Shown here piece by piece: positions 47,910-57,964 of a stretch of DNA of 64,000 bases (positions are counted from its first letter, which is position 1; the number at the start of each line of letters is the position of its first letter). Below the pieces are notes generated by a model. The model was not told the origin of the DNA, did no database searches, and saw only the letters and a list, made by a program, of their open reading frames with translations. A program made the position numbers and the translations under genes. This stretch comes from Paracoccus albicereus (GTDB lineage: Bacteria > Pseudomonadota > Alphaproteobacteria > Rhodobacterales > Rhodobacteraceae), in assembly GCF_024359525.1 (NCBI RefSeq), contig NZ_JAKZEU010000002.1, positions 372,001 through 436,000 on the forward strand, in the 5' to 3' direction.

Positions 47910-49948
47910 ATGAGTAAATCCACCCTCCCGTTGCCGTCGATGACGGCCCTTGCCCCGGCAGCGGCCCGACAGGCGCTGGCCAAGCTTGCGCCGCATACTT
48001 TGATCCGGAACCCGGTGATCTTCGCAACTGCCGGCGTCGCAATGATGGTGACGTTGTTGGGGCTGCGCGATCTGGCACTTGGCGTGTCCGGTGCAGGCGT
48101 CGCCGTCCAGATTGCCTTCTGGCTTTGGGCGGCGGTCCTGATCGCGAATTTCGCCGAGAGCCTCGCCGAGGGGCGCGGCCGCGCCCGCGCCGACAGCCTT
48201 CGGGCCACCAAGTCCGAGACGATGGTCCGCGTCCTGCCGACCCCCGACAGCCCGCATGAAGAGGCTGCACCGGTCGCGTCCGCCAATCTGAAGCAGGGAC
48301 AGATCGTGCTCGTCTCGGCCGGCGACATCATTCCCGCCGATGCGGAGGTCATACAGGGCGTCGCCTCGGTCGACGAAAGCGCCATCACCGGGGAGAGCAC
48401 CCCGGTGATCCGCGAATCCGGCGGCGATTTCAGCTCGGTCACGGGCGGCACGCGGATCGTGTCGGACTGGCTGGTGCTGCGCGTCACCGCCGAACCCGGG
48501 CGCAGCTTCCTCGACCGCATGATCGCGCTGGTCGAGGGGGCGGAACATGGCCGCACCCCGAACGAGATCGCACTGAACATCCTGCTGGCCGGGCTGACGC
48601 TGATCTTCCTTTTCGTCGTCGTCACGCTGGAACCCTTCGCCCGCTATTCCGGCACGTCGATTCCCGTCGTATTCTTGGCCGCGCTGTTCGTGACACTGAT
48701 CCCGACGACGATTGGGGGTCTGCTCTCGGCTATCGGCATCGCCGGCATGGACCGTCTGGCCCGCGCCAACGTGGTCGCCAAATCCGGCCGCGCGGTCGAG
48801 GCGGCGGGTGACGTGGACGTGCTGCTCTTGGACAAGACCGGCACGATCACCTTCGGCAACCGCATGGCGGACGCGCTGATCCCAGCGCAGGGTGTCACCG
48901 CTGCTGCATTGGCGCGCGCCGCTCTGGCGGCCAGCCGCGCCGACGATACGCCAGAGGGAAAATCCATCGTCGAGATCGCCCGGAGGCAGCCCGGCTCTGC
49001 CGAGGATCTGCCGACGGTTGGCGGAGCGATCCCCTTTTCGGCACAGACCCGCCTTTCCGGGGTCGATCTCTCGGACGGAACGCAACTGCGCAAGGGCTCG
49101 GTCGACGCGATCCTGCGCCATACCGGTGGGGCCATGGACACCACTCTCGCGACCAGCGTGGATCAGATCGCCCGGTCGGGCGGGACGCCGCTGCTGGTGT
49201 CGGAGGGCAGCCGCATCCTTGGGGCGGTGCACCTGAAGGACATCATCAAGCCTGGGGTCCGCGAACGCTTTGCTGAACTTCGCGCGATGGGCATCCGCAC
49301 GGTGATGATCACGGGCGACAACCCTCTGACCGCCGCCGCGATCGCGGCCGAGGCCGGCGTGGACGACTTCCTGGCCGAGGCCACGCCCGAGAACAAGCTG
49401 GAGCTGATCCGCGCCGAGCAGGCCAAGGGCCAGCTGGTTGCCATGTGCGGCGACGGCTCGAACGACGCGCCGGCGCTGGCGCAGGCCGACGTGGGCGTGG
49501 CGATGAACTCGGGCACCTCCGCCGCCAAGGAGGCCGCGAACCTGATCGACCTGGACAGCGACCCGACCAAGCTGATCGAGGTCGTGCTGGTCGGAAAGCA
49601 GCTGCTGATCAGCCGGGGCGCGCTGACCACGTTCAGCATCGCCAACGACGTGGCGAAATACTTCGCCATCCTGCCCGCTCTGTTCATCGCAGCCTATCCC
49701 GGTCTTGCCGTGCTGAACGTGATGGGGCTGAAAGCGCCCAAAGCGCTATTCTGTCTGCGGTGATCTTCAACGCAGTGGTGATCCTGGCACTGATCCCGCT
49801 GGCGCTGCGGGGCGTGAAATACGCGCCCGCCAGCGCTGCGGCCCTGCTGCGTCGCAACCTGACCCTATACGGTCTCGGGGGGCTGATCGTCCCCTTCATC
49901 GGCATCAAGGTCATCGATCTGGCCGTGACTGCCCTTGGTCTCGCCTGA
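47910..49948 (+). pseudogene. kdpB: K+-transporting ATPase subunit KdpB, frameshifted near the 3' end
   Basis: The P-type ATPase subunit of Kdp. The first frame (47910-49763, 617 residues) has the TGES motif in ITGEST, the phosphorylated Asp308 in [11 protein letters not shown], and [24 protein letters not shown]. At the CCCAAA run (49737-49742) the frame shifts and stops at 49761-49763. One base inserted there (or a -1 shift) restores [22 protein letters not shown] and the rest of the usual C-terminus to 49948, for 679 residues, the normal length. Without it the last two or so membrane segments are lost. The neighbours are intact, so a sequencing error, a recent mutation or recoding are all possible. 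Confidence 0.85.
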
Positions 49949-49959
49949 AGGAGGCGATC

Positions 49960-50544
49960 ATGAACGAACACATTCGTCCCGCAATCACGACACTCGGCCT
50001 GATGATCGCCTTGACAGGGCTTGCCTATCCGCTGGCCATGACCGGCCTGGGACAGGCGCTGATGCCGGAACAGGCGAATTCTAGTCTGCTGTCCCGCGAT
50101 GAGCATGTCGTCGGATCGGCGATCGTCGGTCAGGCTTTTGACGCTCCCGGCTACCTGCATCCGCGTCCATCGGCTGTCGACTACGATGCGGCCGCTGCCG
50201 GTGCCTCGAATCTCGCGCCGACGAGCGCCTCGTTGCTGGCTGATCAGGCGGAGCGCGCTGAAGCGTTCCGCACCGAGAACGGGGCAAGCCGTGTGCCGGT
50301 CGATGCCGTCACCACGTCGGGCAGCGGGCTCGATCCGCACATTTCGCCGCAAAACGCCGCTGCTCAGGTCGGGCGCATTGCCCAGGCTCGCGGCGTGGCA
50401 GAGCCGGAGATCCAGCGCCTGATCGCCCAACATGTCGAGCCGCGCTGGCTTGGCATCTTCGGTGAGCCTCGGGTCAACGTGCTGCTGACCAACCTCGCCC
50501 TTGACGCGGCTTTCCCGCTGGCACCCACTGCCCCCTCAAGCTGA
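49960..50544 (+). CDS. kdpC: K+-transporting ATPase subunit KdpC
   Basis: A 194-residue subunit with one N-terminal membrane segment (TTLGLMIALTGLAYPLAMTG) and a periplasmic domain. Typical KdpC patterns are QAFDAPGYLHPRPSAVDYDA, TTSGSGLDPHISPQNA and RVNVLLTNLALDAAF. It aids K+ transport and ATP binding in KdpFABC. It begins 11 bases after the end of the full-length kdpB frame, which supports kdpB having been functional. Confidence 0.96.
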   Translation: MNEHIRPAITTLGLMIALTGLAYPLAMTGLGQALMPEQANSSLLSRDEHVVGSAIVGQAFDAPGYLHPRPSAVDYDAAAAGASNLAPTSASLLADQAERAEAFRTENGASRVPVDAVTTSGSGLDPHISPQNAAAQVGRIAQARGVAEPEIQRLIAQHVEPRWLGIFGEPRVNVLLTNLALDAAFPLAPTAPSS

Positions 50545-50553
50545 GGCTCAACC

Positions 50554-53235
50554 ATGACCGCGACCGACCTGCGCCCTGAACCCGAAGCCCTGCTTGCAGA
50601 GGCTGGACGCGAAGGGCGCGGTCGCCTGAAAGTCTTTCTGGGCGCGGCGCCTGGTGTCGGCAAGACCTTCGCCATGCTGGAAGCCGCCAGACGCCGTGCG
50701 GCCGAAGGGGTGGACGTGGTCGCGGCCGTGGTGGAAACGCATGGCCGGGCCGAGACCGAGACCCTGCTGCAGGGGCTGGAGCTTTTGCCCAAGCGCGCCC
50801 AGTTCTATCGCGACCGCATCCTGCACGAGATGGATTTGGACGCACTGCTTGAACGCCGGCCCGAACTGGCGTTGATCGACGAACTCGCCCATTCCAACAT
50901 CCCCGGCAGCCGCCACGAAAAGCGGTGGCAGGACGTCGAGGAAGTGCTGGCAGCGGGCATCGACGTTCTGACCACGCTGAACGTCCAGCATCTGGAAACG
51001 CTGAACGACCGCGTCGCCCGCATCTCGGGCGTGCGCGTGCGCGAGACGGTGCCGGACGCGGTGCTGGAGCGCGCGGATGAGGTGGAGCTGATCGATCTTC
51101 CGACCGAAGAGCTGATCGAGCGGCTGCGCGCCGGCAAGGTCTATGTGCAGGACCAGATCGCGCGCGCGGTGCAGAATTTCTTTTCCAAAGGAAACCTGAC
51201 AGCCCTGCGCGAGATGGCGATGCGCGCCGCGGCCGACCGCGTCGATGCGCAGTTGCAGGAACATATGCGCGCCAACGCCATCGGCGGTCCTTGGCCTGCG
51301 CAGGAGCGCATCCTCGTCGCGCTGACCGAAAGCCCCGTGGCACGGACGCTGGTCCGAACCGCAAAGCGCATGGCGGACCGGGCGCGGGTCGAATGGGTCG
51401 CAGTCACGGTCATGTCGGTCGATGCGCCGCCCATGCCCGAGCCTGACCGCGACGCGCTGGCGCAGGCGCTGCGCCTCGCCGAACGGCTCGGGGCCGAGGT
51501 GGCGACGCTGCAAGCGGCAGGGCCCGTGGCGGCCGAGATCCTCGATTATGCGGCGCGACGCAACGTCAGCCGCATCCTGCTGGGCCGGTCACGTCCCCGA
51601 CCGTTCTGGCGCCGCATCGGGCAGGAAGACGTCGCCCGCGCGGTGACCGATACGGGCCGCGACTTCGAGGTGACTGTCGTATCAGAGACCGCGCGCGAGC
51701 AGGCGCCCCCGCCCGCCCGACGATGGCCCTTGGACCGCGACCCGCGCGCCTACGGAAAGGCTACGGTCATCGTCCTCGCGACCGCCTTGGCTGCACTGGT
51801 GGCGGATCGGGTCTTTCCCGTTCCCTCGCTGTCGCTGATCTTCATGACGGGGGTCATCGCAGTCGCGGTCAGACAGGGTCTGTGGCCATCGCTCTACGCC
51901 TCCTGCGTCAGCTTCCTGATCTACAACTTCTTCTTCACCGATCCGCGCAACACGTTCTTTGTCATTCGTCAGGACCAGATCCTGACGCTTGTCCTGTTTC
52001 TGATAGCGTCGATGCTGACCGGAAACCTCGCAGCGCGCCTGCGGGACCGCGCGCTTTCACAACGCGAGATCGCTCAGCGGACGAATCTGCTTTACGATTT
52101 CGCGCGACAGATCGCCGGTGCTGCGTCTTCGGCAGAGGTTCTGCGTTCCGCCGCCACGCATGTTAGCGCGGCTCTCGGCTGCGAGACGGTGCTGATGCGT
52201 CCCGACGCAGCAGGCAATCCGAAAATCGATGTGGCCGAACCGCCGCGAGAGGATCTGGCACTGCGCGATGCCTCGGCCGCCGAATATGCCTGGCGCCGGG
52301 GCGAAGAGGCCGGGCGTGGTTCCGGGACGCTCCCGGCAAGCCAATGGCTGTTCCTGCCGGTCGGGCGCGGCGAACGGCGACTGGCGGTTCTGGGGATCTC
52401 GTTTCCTGACGGCCACGCGATCGCACCGGCCGACAGACGTCTTCTGGACGCAATGACCGATCAGCTTGGGATCGCCCTGGAACGCATCAGCCTTCAGGGT
52501 GACCTGGAAAAGGCGCTTGTCGCGTCCGAAGCCGAGCGGCTGCGCGCTGCGCTTCTTTCCTCTGTCAGCCACGATCTTCGCACACCGCTCGTGTCCATCA
52601 TCGGGGCTGCCTCCACGCTGGCCGACCCGGCGCTGAGCCTTCCGGATGGCGCGCGCGGCGCGATGGCCGAGACGATCCTGGAAGAGGGAGAGCGGCTCGA
52701 TCGCTATATCCAGAACCTTCTGGACATGACCCGGCTTGGCCACGGGGCGTTGCGACCCATGCGGATGGTCGTCGATCTTCGCGAGATTGCGGGCAGCGCC
52801 CGTCATCGCTTGCGGGGCGCCTTGCGGGACCACCGGGTCACCATCGGCTTACCTTCCAGCCTGCCACCGGTTCTGGCCGACCCGCTTCTGATCGAACAGG
52901 TGTTGATGAACCTGCTGGACAACGCCGCGAAATACGCCCCCGAGGGCAGCGAGATCATCGTTTCGGGCGGGGTCAAGGGAAGCGCGATGGAGCTGTCCGT
53001 CAGCGATGCGGGACCCGGTATCCCGGCAGAGGCGCGAAGCCGTGTCTTCGACATGTTCTATCGGCTGGCCGAGGCGGACGGCCAACGCGCCGGGACCGGT
53101 CTTGGCCTTGCCATCGCCCGCGGTATAGTCGAGGCACATGGAGGACGCATCGCCGCCGCCCCTGCACAGGCGGATGGCACCGGAACCCGGATCACGCTAG
53201 CCCTGCCGCTGGCAGACCAGAAGGGGACCGGATGA
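50554..53235 (+). CDS. kdpD: Sensor histidine kinase KdpD
   Basis: An 893-residue sensor of K+ limitation and osmotic stress. Order: N-terminal KdpD ATP-binding domain with Walker A-like GAAPGVGKTF (about residues 30-39) and DELAHSNIPGSRHEKRWQD; a UspA-like domain (about 250-375); four membrane segments (about 400-490); a GAF-like region (about 520-650); HisKA with His673 (SVSHDLRTPL); and the HATPase with MNLLDNAAKYAPEGSE and GTGLGLAIARG. It overlaps kdpE by four bases. Confidence 0.97.
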   Translation: MTATDLRPEPEALLAEAGREGRGRLKVFLGAAPGVGKTFAMLEAARRRAAEGVDVVAAVVETHGRAETETLLQGLELLPKRAQFYRDRILHEMDLDALLERRPELALIDELAHSNIPGSRHEKRWQDVEEVLAAGIDVLTTLNVQHLETLNDRVARISGVRVRETVPDAVLERADEVELIDLPTEELIERLRAGKVYVQDQIARAVQNFFSKGNLTALREMAMRAAADRVDAQLQEHMRANAIGGPWPAQERILVALTESPVARTLVRTAKRMADRARVEWVAVTVMSVDAPPMPEPDRDALAQALRLAERLGAEVATLQAAGPVAAEILDYAARRNVSRILLGRSRPRPFWRRIGQEDVARAVTDTGRDFEVTVVSETAREQAPPPARRWPLDRDPRAYGKATVIVLATALAALVADRVFPVPSLSLIFMTGVIAVAVRQGLWPSLYASCVSFLIYNFFFTDPRNTFFVIRQDQILTLVLFLIASMLTGNLAARLRDRALSQREIAQRTNLLYDFARQIAGAASSAEVLRSAATHVSAALGCETVLMRPDAAGNPKIDVAEPPREDLALRDASAAEYAWRRGEEAGRGSGTLPASQWLFLPVGRGERRLAVLGISFPDGHAIAPADRRLLDAMTDQLGIALERISLQGDLEKALVASEAERLRAALLSSVSHDLRTPLVSIIGAASTLADPALSLPDGARGAMAETILEEGERLDRYIQNLLDMTRLGHGALRPMRMVVDLREIAGSARHRLRGALRDHRVTIGLPSSLPPVLADPLLIEQVLMNLLDNAAKYAPEGSEIIVSGGVKGSAMELSVSDAGPGIPAEARSRVFDMFYRLAEADGQRAGTGLGLAIARGIVEAHGGRIAAAPAQADGTGTRITLALPLADQKGTG

Positions 53236-53924
53236 CGACATCGCCAGCGCGCGTCCTGATCATCGACGACGAGGCGCCGATTCGACGCTTCCTGCGCGTC
53301 GCGCTCGAGGCCGAGGGGCATCACGTCACCGAAGCTTCGACAGGCCGTGCAGGGATCGATGCTGCGGCGCTGACAACGCCAGAGGCGGTCATCCTGGATC
53401 TCGGCCTGCCTGATCTGGACGGTCGAGAGGTTCTGCGCCGTCTTCGTGAATGGAGCCAGGTGCCGGTCCTGGTCCTGTCGGTCCGCGCCGACGAGGCTGA
53501 AAAGGTCGCGCTGTTGGACGCGGGTGCACAGGACTACGTGACAAAGCCCTTCGGCATTGGCGAATTGCTTGCCCGCTTGCGGGGTCTTCTGCGCGACCGG
53601 GCGGCGTCCGAACCGGATGGCGCCAGACTGCAGATCGCGGATCTGACCATCGATGCTGCCCATCGCAGCGTTGCGAAGGATGGTGCCCCGGTCCATCTGA
53701 CCCGGAAGGAATTCGATCTTCTCTGGCTTCTGGCCTCGAATGCGGGACGACTTGTCACGCAGGGTGCGGCGCTGGAGCATGTCTGGGGCCCTGCGCATCG
53801 CGAAGACAGCCAATATCTGCGGGTCTTCATAAGACAGTTGCGCACGAAGATCGGCGATGATGCCGGTGATCCCCGGTATATCTTTACCGAAGCGGGCGTG
53901 GGTTACCGGTTCGCTGATAAATAA
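53232..53924 (+). CDS. kdpE: Response regulator KdpE
   Basis: A 230-residue OmpR-family regulator. The receiver has the acidic pair Asp12-Asp13, phosphoacceptor Asp56 (VILDLGLPDLDG) and Lys in YVTKPFG; the winged-helix DNA-binding domain contains LTRKEFDLLWLLASN and HREDSQYLRVFIRQLRTKI. With KdpD it should activate the kdp operon; the phased repeats at 45910-45964 are candidate targets. A strong terminator follows after 25 bases. Confidence 0.97.
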   Translation: MTTSPARVLIIDDEAPIRRFLRVALEAEGHHVTEASTGRAGIDAAALTTPEAVILDLGLPDLDGREVLRRLREWSQVPVLVLSVRADEAEKVALLDAGAQDYVTKPFGIGELLARLRGLLRDRAASEPDGARLQIADLTIDAAHRSVAKDGAPVHLTRKEFDLLWLLASNAGRLVTQGAALEHVWGPAHREDSQYLRVFIRQLRTKIGDDAGDPRYIFTEAGVGYRFADK

Positions 53925-53949
53925 GCGACCGGGCTTCCTAAAATAGATC

Positions 53950-53973
53950 GGGGCCAGAGAAATCTCTGGCCCC
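53950..53973. terminator. Intrinsic terminator between kdpE and the MFS gene
   Basis: A perfect ten-base stem GGGGCCAGAG/CTCTGGCCCC with an AAAT loop. It lies between convergent genes, with AAAATAGATC on the left, giving a partial T-rich tail (GATCTATTTTAGG) on the minus strand, and AAAACG on the right. It probably terminates both transcripts. Confidence 0.8.
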
Positions 53974-53997
53974 AAAACGTGGCGGTGGACGCTCCGC

Positions 53998-55308
53998 CTA
54001 TTCGGCGGGGACGTTGCTTGGCATCGGGTAGGCTGCCGGTCGCTCGCGTTCGTTGCGGGCGTGGTGACGGCGGATCATCGGACGCAGGACGGCCAGGGCC
54101 ATGATGGCTGCGAAGGCATCGAGGCAGGCCATCGTGTAGAGGACGGTGTGCCAGCCTCCCGTCGCCTCCATGACGATGTTCCCGACCGGGACCAGCAGTG
54201 CGGCGATCCCTTTGGCGGTGTAGAGCACTCCGTAGATCTTGCCGATATGCTTGGTGCCGAACACGTCGCCAGCGGTCGCCGAGAACAGCGAGTAGACCTC
54301 GCCCCAGGCGATGAAGACGACGCCGGACAGCAGGACGAAAGCCAGCGGATGATGCCCCAGATGGGCCAGCGCAAAGATGCCGACGCCTTCAAGGGTAAAG
54401 GCGACGAACATCGTCGGCTCGCGACCGATCTTGTCCGAAATCCAACCGAAAAGCGGACGCGACAGACCGTTCATCACACGGTCCAGCATCAGCGCCAAGG
54501 GCAGCGCAGCCATACCGAAGAAGACGATCTTGTCCGCGACGCCCAGATCCTCGGCCATCGGCCCAAGCTGCGCCACGGCCATCAGGCCACCGGTCACCGT
54601 CGCGGTGAACATCGCCAGCATGACCCAGAAGACCGGCGTCTGCAGCGCCTCGCCGAGCGTGTAATCCCTGCGGCTCTGCAGGACGGTCGTCGAGTAGTTA
54701 ACCTCGTCGCCACGCGGCGCCTTCAGGAACCATGACAGTGCGAAGATCGCCACGCCCTGGATCAGCGCGAAGGTGAAGAAGGTGGACTGGTAGCCCGACC
54801 GTTCAATCATCCCCGCGATCGGCATGATCGTCAGGATCGTTCCCGCACCATAGCCGCCCGCGGTCAGACCGACCGCAAGACCGCGGCGATCAGGAAACCA
54901 TTTCAATGCGTTGTTGACGCAGCTTGCATAGACGCAGGCGACACCAGCGCCGCCAACGGCGCCGCCGACATAGAACATCGTCAGCGACTGTGCCTGCGAG
55001 TTGATCATCCACGCGCAGGCAATGAGAATCCCGCCCAGCGAGACGATCCGCGCGGGGCCGTGCTTGTCGATGAAGTGACCGACCAGCGGGGTGCTCCAGG
55101 TCTGCATGAGCACGAAGATGGTAAAGGCTGTCTGGATCGCGGCACGCGACCAGTCATGACTTTCCTGAATGGCAGGAACGAACAGGGTCCAGGAATACTG
55201 GACGTTGGATGCGGCGACCATGCAGGCCACACCGGCGGCAAGCTGTAGCCATCGGTTGACTTGAGGTTCAGACGAGCGGCTTGAAAGCGCCGAAGATGGA
55301 TTCGACAC
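53998..55308 (-). CDS. MFS transporter, oxalate/formate antiporter (OFA) type
   Basis: A 436-residue 12-segment carrier. N-terminal NRWLQLAAGVACMVAASNVQYSWTLF and the later GGAVGGAGVACVYASCVNNALKWFPDRRGLAVGLTAGGYGAGTI strongly resemble the OFA family (OxlT-like), with RPLFGWISDKIGREP as the usual MFS loop. The substrate is probably a small carboxylate. The GTG at 55308 is chosen because GGAGG precedes it by nine bases; a longer frame to 55485 has no such site. It is convergent with kdpE. Confidence 0.88.
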   Translation of the reverse strand: MSNPSSALSSRSSEPQVNRWLQLAAGVACMVAASNVQYSWTLFVPAIQESHDWSRAAIQTAFTIFVLMQTWSTPLVGHFIDKHGPARIVSLGGILIACAWMINSQAQSLTMFYVGGAVGGAGVACVYASCVNNALKWFPDRRGLAVGLTAGGYGAGTILTIMPIAGMIERSGYQSTFFTFALIQGVAIFALSWFLKAPRGDEVNYSTTVLQSRRDYTLGEALQTPVFWVMLAMFTATVTGGLMAVAQLGPMAEDLGVADKIVFFGMAALPLALMLDRVMNGLSRPLFGWISDKIGREPTMFVAFTLEGVGIFALAHLGHHPLAFVLLSGVVFIAWGEVYSLFSATAGDVFGTKHIGKIYGVLYTAKGIAALLVPVGNIVMEATGGWHTVLYTMACLDAFAAIMALAVLRPMIRRHHARNERERPAAYPMPSNVPAE

Positions 55309-55911
55309 GGTTAATATCCTCCACAGGGTCCGCGACGGCGCAGGGCCCATCGCGAAGCCGATCTCCTCCGATCGGCCTAGGCTTCTGAATTTTGGGGTGA
55401 ATGAGAGGCAACCATGTCCGGCCGCAAGACAGATGAACGCCACAAGGCCGTCACTTGTCAACGACGGAATGACGGTCGATTTCACGTCACGAGAACGGCG
55501 TGTTCAAATGCGAGATATGGCGTTGTTTTCAATGATGACGCGAGTGGCCGCATTCCGCCGCAACCGTCCGTGTGGTTGGCGGCACGGTGCGGATAAGCGA
55601 TCCTTGGTGCCGAATCGGTTTGGGCGCAACTTTTCGAAACGAGGGGTGCGACCTTGAGGACTGATATTTGTTGCCTCGAGCGACAGTCCAACTAAGTCGC
55701 AGCCAGGGAAGACGTTCCAAGACAACTCTTCGCAATTCACGACGAATCGCCACCGGATCATCGCTATACTTATAGTCGCTCGACAACATAATCCTACTGT
55801 CAACAAATTATAAAAAACATCGGCATTGATTTGCCGGTGCGGGGCCGATATTTTGCAAGTCGATGTTCCGGCGTGAATTTGTTTTTTTGAATGTCATTAC
55901 CGGGTGGGACG
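55309..55911. other. Gene-poor stretch with no supported gene
   Basis: Several frames of 60-100 residues exist on both strands, but none has a recognisable family, good ribosome site or coding-like pattern. Composition is patchy; 55790-55890 is AT-rich (CAACAAATTATAAAAAAC, TTTGTTTTTTTGAATG) and probably holds the response-regulator promoter. The left edge carries the MFS ribosome site. I see no terminal inverted repeats of a mobile element. Confidence 0.5.
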
Positions 55912-56580
55912 ATGGGGACGACGACGGTTGCGTTTGTAGACGATCATCCGGTGCTTCTATCGGGAGTTTGCCAGCTGTTTGCGGGAAGCGGCGAGTTCAA
56001 AGTGGTGGCGGTCGGCAAGTCCGCGGTGGATGTCGTCGACATCGCCGCTAACTCCAAACCCGACGTGCTTGTTCTCGACCTCAATATGCCCGGACGCGTT
56101 CTCGAAGCGATCGCCGCCGTCGCGGGTCAGGGTAACCGGACCAAGCTACTGGCGTTCACGGCCTCGACTTGTATCGACACCGCGATGGCCACCCTCGATG
56201 CAGGGGTTCAGGGCTACGTCCTGAAAGGCAGCAGCATCGAGGAGCTGACAGAGGCGATCCGTCAGGTCCAGGCGGGCGAGACCTATGTGACGCCCAGCCT
56301 GGCGGCAAAGCTCATGGATCGTCTCAGGAAGGCGTCGCGCCCGAAATCGGCGGCCGATGTCAGTTTCAGCCGGCGCGAGGAAGAGGTTCTGAGATTTCTT
56401 CTGCGCGGCTGCACCAACAAGGAGATCGCCGACGCTCTGTCGATCAGCGACAAGACCGTGAAGCACTACATGACCGTCCTGATACAGAAGCTGCAGGTCC
56501 GCAACCGGGTCGAGGTCGTGCTTGCCGTCAAGGAACTGGCGAACGCGGGTGTGATTTCCGGAGCGGCTCGATTGAACTGA
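55912..56580 (+). CDS. NarL/LuxR-family response regulator
   Basis: A 222-residue regulator with a receiver domain (Asp10-Asp11, phosphoacceptor Asp56 in VLVLDLNMPG, Lys in YVLKGSS) and a LuxR-type helix-turn-helix (SRREEEVLRFLLRGCTNKEIADALSISDKTVKHYMTVLIQKL). The ATG at 55912 is preferred because the family usually begins right before this AFVDDHP strand; an ATG at 55891 is possible. Its stop lies four bases from the convergent kinase gene, so the two are probably a pair. Confidence 0.92.
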   Translation: MGTTTVAFVDDHPVLLSGVCQLFAGSGEFKVVAVGKSAVDVVDIAANSKPDVLVLDLNMPGRVLEAIAAVAGQGNRTKLLAFTASTCIDTAMATLDAGVQGYVLKGSSIEELTEAIRQVQAGETYVTPSLAAKLMDRLRKASRPKSAADVSFSRREEEVLRFLLRGCTNKEIADALSISDKTVKHYMTVLIQKLQVRNRVEVVLAVKELANAGVISGAARLN

Positions 56581-56584
56581 CCTG

Positions 56585-57964
56585 TCAGTGGGCGGAAACG
56601 CCCGCACCCAGCGGCATCGTCGCGCGCAGCACCGCATCTTCCCCGCTTGTGTCGAATGTGACCTTCCCGCCAAGAGCGTCGATGCGGCGACGCATTCCCT
56701 GAAGGCCCAATCCGCCGGGCGAGCCCCCGAAGGCGCGCGATGCGGGTCGCTCGGCAAGTCCGCTGCGGATCTCGATGGCAATGAGATTGTCGCATTCACG
56801 CACGGACAGCACGGGCCGGCGTTCGGAGGCATGGCGGAACGCGTTGGTCAGGCCTTCCTGAACGATCCTGTAGAGGCAGACCTTGTGCGGAAGATCGAGG
56901 CTGGTCGTCAGTTGATCCATCCGCACATCGACGTCCTGTGCGACCAGGCCGCGATGGCGCGTGACGGCGAGTTCGACGACATCGGGAGGTTCGAGTTCAT
57001 CGAGCTCGGGCAGGATCAGGCCACTCGAGATCTTTCGCAATTCGCCAAGTGCCTGTCCGGTCAGCGTCGCCCGATCAGGACCTTCAGGCAATGCGTCGGA
57101 GCTTCGTCCCTCCATAAGCGACATCAGGCTCAGAAGCTGGACCGGTCCGTCATGCAGTTCGGCGCCCACGAGATTGAGCACCTGTTCGTTGGCTTCGACT
57201 GCGTCGAGGCGCGCCTGGTCGGCAGCCTCGTGAAGCCTGCGGTTCTGAACCACCAGTTGGCGCTCGATCGCCAACTGGCGGCGCACCCGGTCACTCTGCC
57301 AGAAGCTTAGCGCGAGAAGCGAAAGGACGCCCAGCGTCGCCAGACCCATCGCCGTCCAGATCATCCTTTCGACGAATGCCCTGTCTTTGATGATCTGCGT
57401 CGCGTTCTGGTAGATTTCGCCCACCGCGATCGTCTCACGCGTCAGCGGATCGTGGATCGGCGCGTAGATCTCCAGATGCGGAAAGCCTTGCCCCGTTTCG
57501 AGCGGCGCGGGATCAAGGTCCAGGCGGGTGACCGTCTCACCTGCAAAGGCGCGGCGCGTGTCGGCCCCGTCATGATCTTCGACCGCATGATGGCCGTCGC
57601 TGGAATAGAGAAGGGTTCCGTCAGGCATCCAGATCCGCAGCAGACCCAGCGTCTCTGCCTGTGCTGGATCCAGAAGCGCGCTGTCGATGATCCGCATCTC
57701 TTCATAGGGTCCGTCCGGGCGACTTAGTCGAGCTAGGGCATAGGGTGCCAGAAGGCCGTCAATATAGGCGCTTCCAACGGTGCTGTAGGCGTCGATCTGA
57801 AGCGAGCGATACTTCTGGATCGTGAAAAAGCCGAGACCGATCATGATCGCGATGGCCAGCGCGGAAAGGCCAGCCGCCAGCCAGCGCGCCTCCATCTTCG
57901 GAATCGAGGGATCGGGTGCGGCGGCACCGCCCGCCGGATCGGGAGAATCAGGTCCTGATGGCAT
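56585..57964 (-). CDS. Sensor histidine kinase (HisKA_3 type)
   Basis: A 459-residue membrane kinase with two segments (about residues 25-46 and 205-225) enclosing a periplasmic sensor with a PAS/Cache-like look (LRIWMPDGTLLYSSDGHHAVED). His271 lies in GAELHDGPVQLLSLMSLM, and the HATPase N-box is VQEGLTNAFRHA with GGLGLQGMRRRIDALGG later. The usual D-x-G-x-G loop between them is replaced by EIRSGLAERPAS, so ATP binding may be altered. The partner is the adjacent response regulator. The ATG at 57964 is a choice; the frame extends upstream. Confidence 0.88.
   Translation of the reverse strand: MPSGPDSPDPAGGAAAPDPSIPKMEARWLAAGLSALAIAIMIGLGFFTIQKYRSLQIDAYSTVGSAYIDGLLAPYALARLSRPDGPYEEMRIIDSALLDPAQAETLGLLRIWMPDGTLLYSSDGHHAVEDHDGADTRRAFAGETVTRLDLDPAPLETGQGFPHLEIYAPIHDPLTRETIAVGEIYQNATQIIKDRAFVERMIWTAMGLATLGVLSLLALSFWQSDRVRRQLAIERQLVVQNRRLHEAADQARLDAVEANEQVLNLVGAELHDGPVQLLSLMSLMEGRSSDALPEGPDRATLTGQALGELRKISSGLILPELDELEPPDVVELAVTRHRGLVAQDVDVRMDQLTTSLDLPHKVCLYRIVQEGLTNAFRHASERRPVLSVRECDNLIAIEIRSGLAERPASRAFGGSPGGLGLQGMRRRIDALGGKVTFDTSGEDAVLRATMPLGAGVSAH

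Noticed and set aside
49731..49763. Firm claim of programmed -1 frameshifting in kdpB
   Set aside because: The heptamer GCCCAAA does not fit the X-XXY-YYZ slippery pattern and no clear downstream stem-loop or pseudoknot is evident; an error or mutation is simpler.
55397..55806. Small overlapping frames of 60-100 residues on both strands
   Set aside because: No family resemblance, ribosome sites or consistent coding pattern; left as gene-poor sequence.
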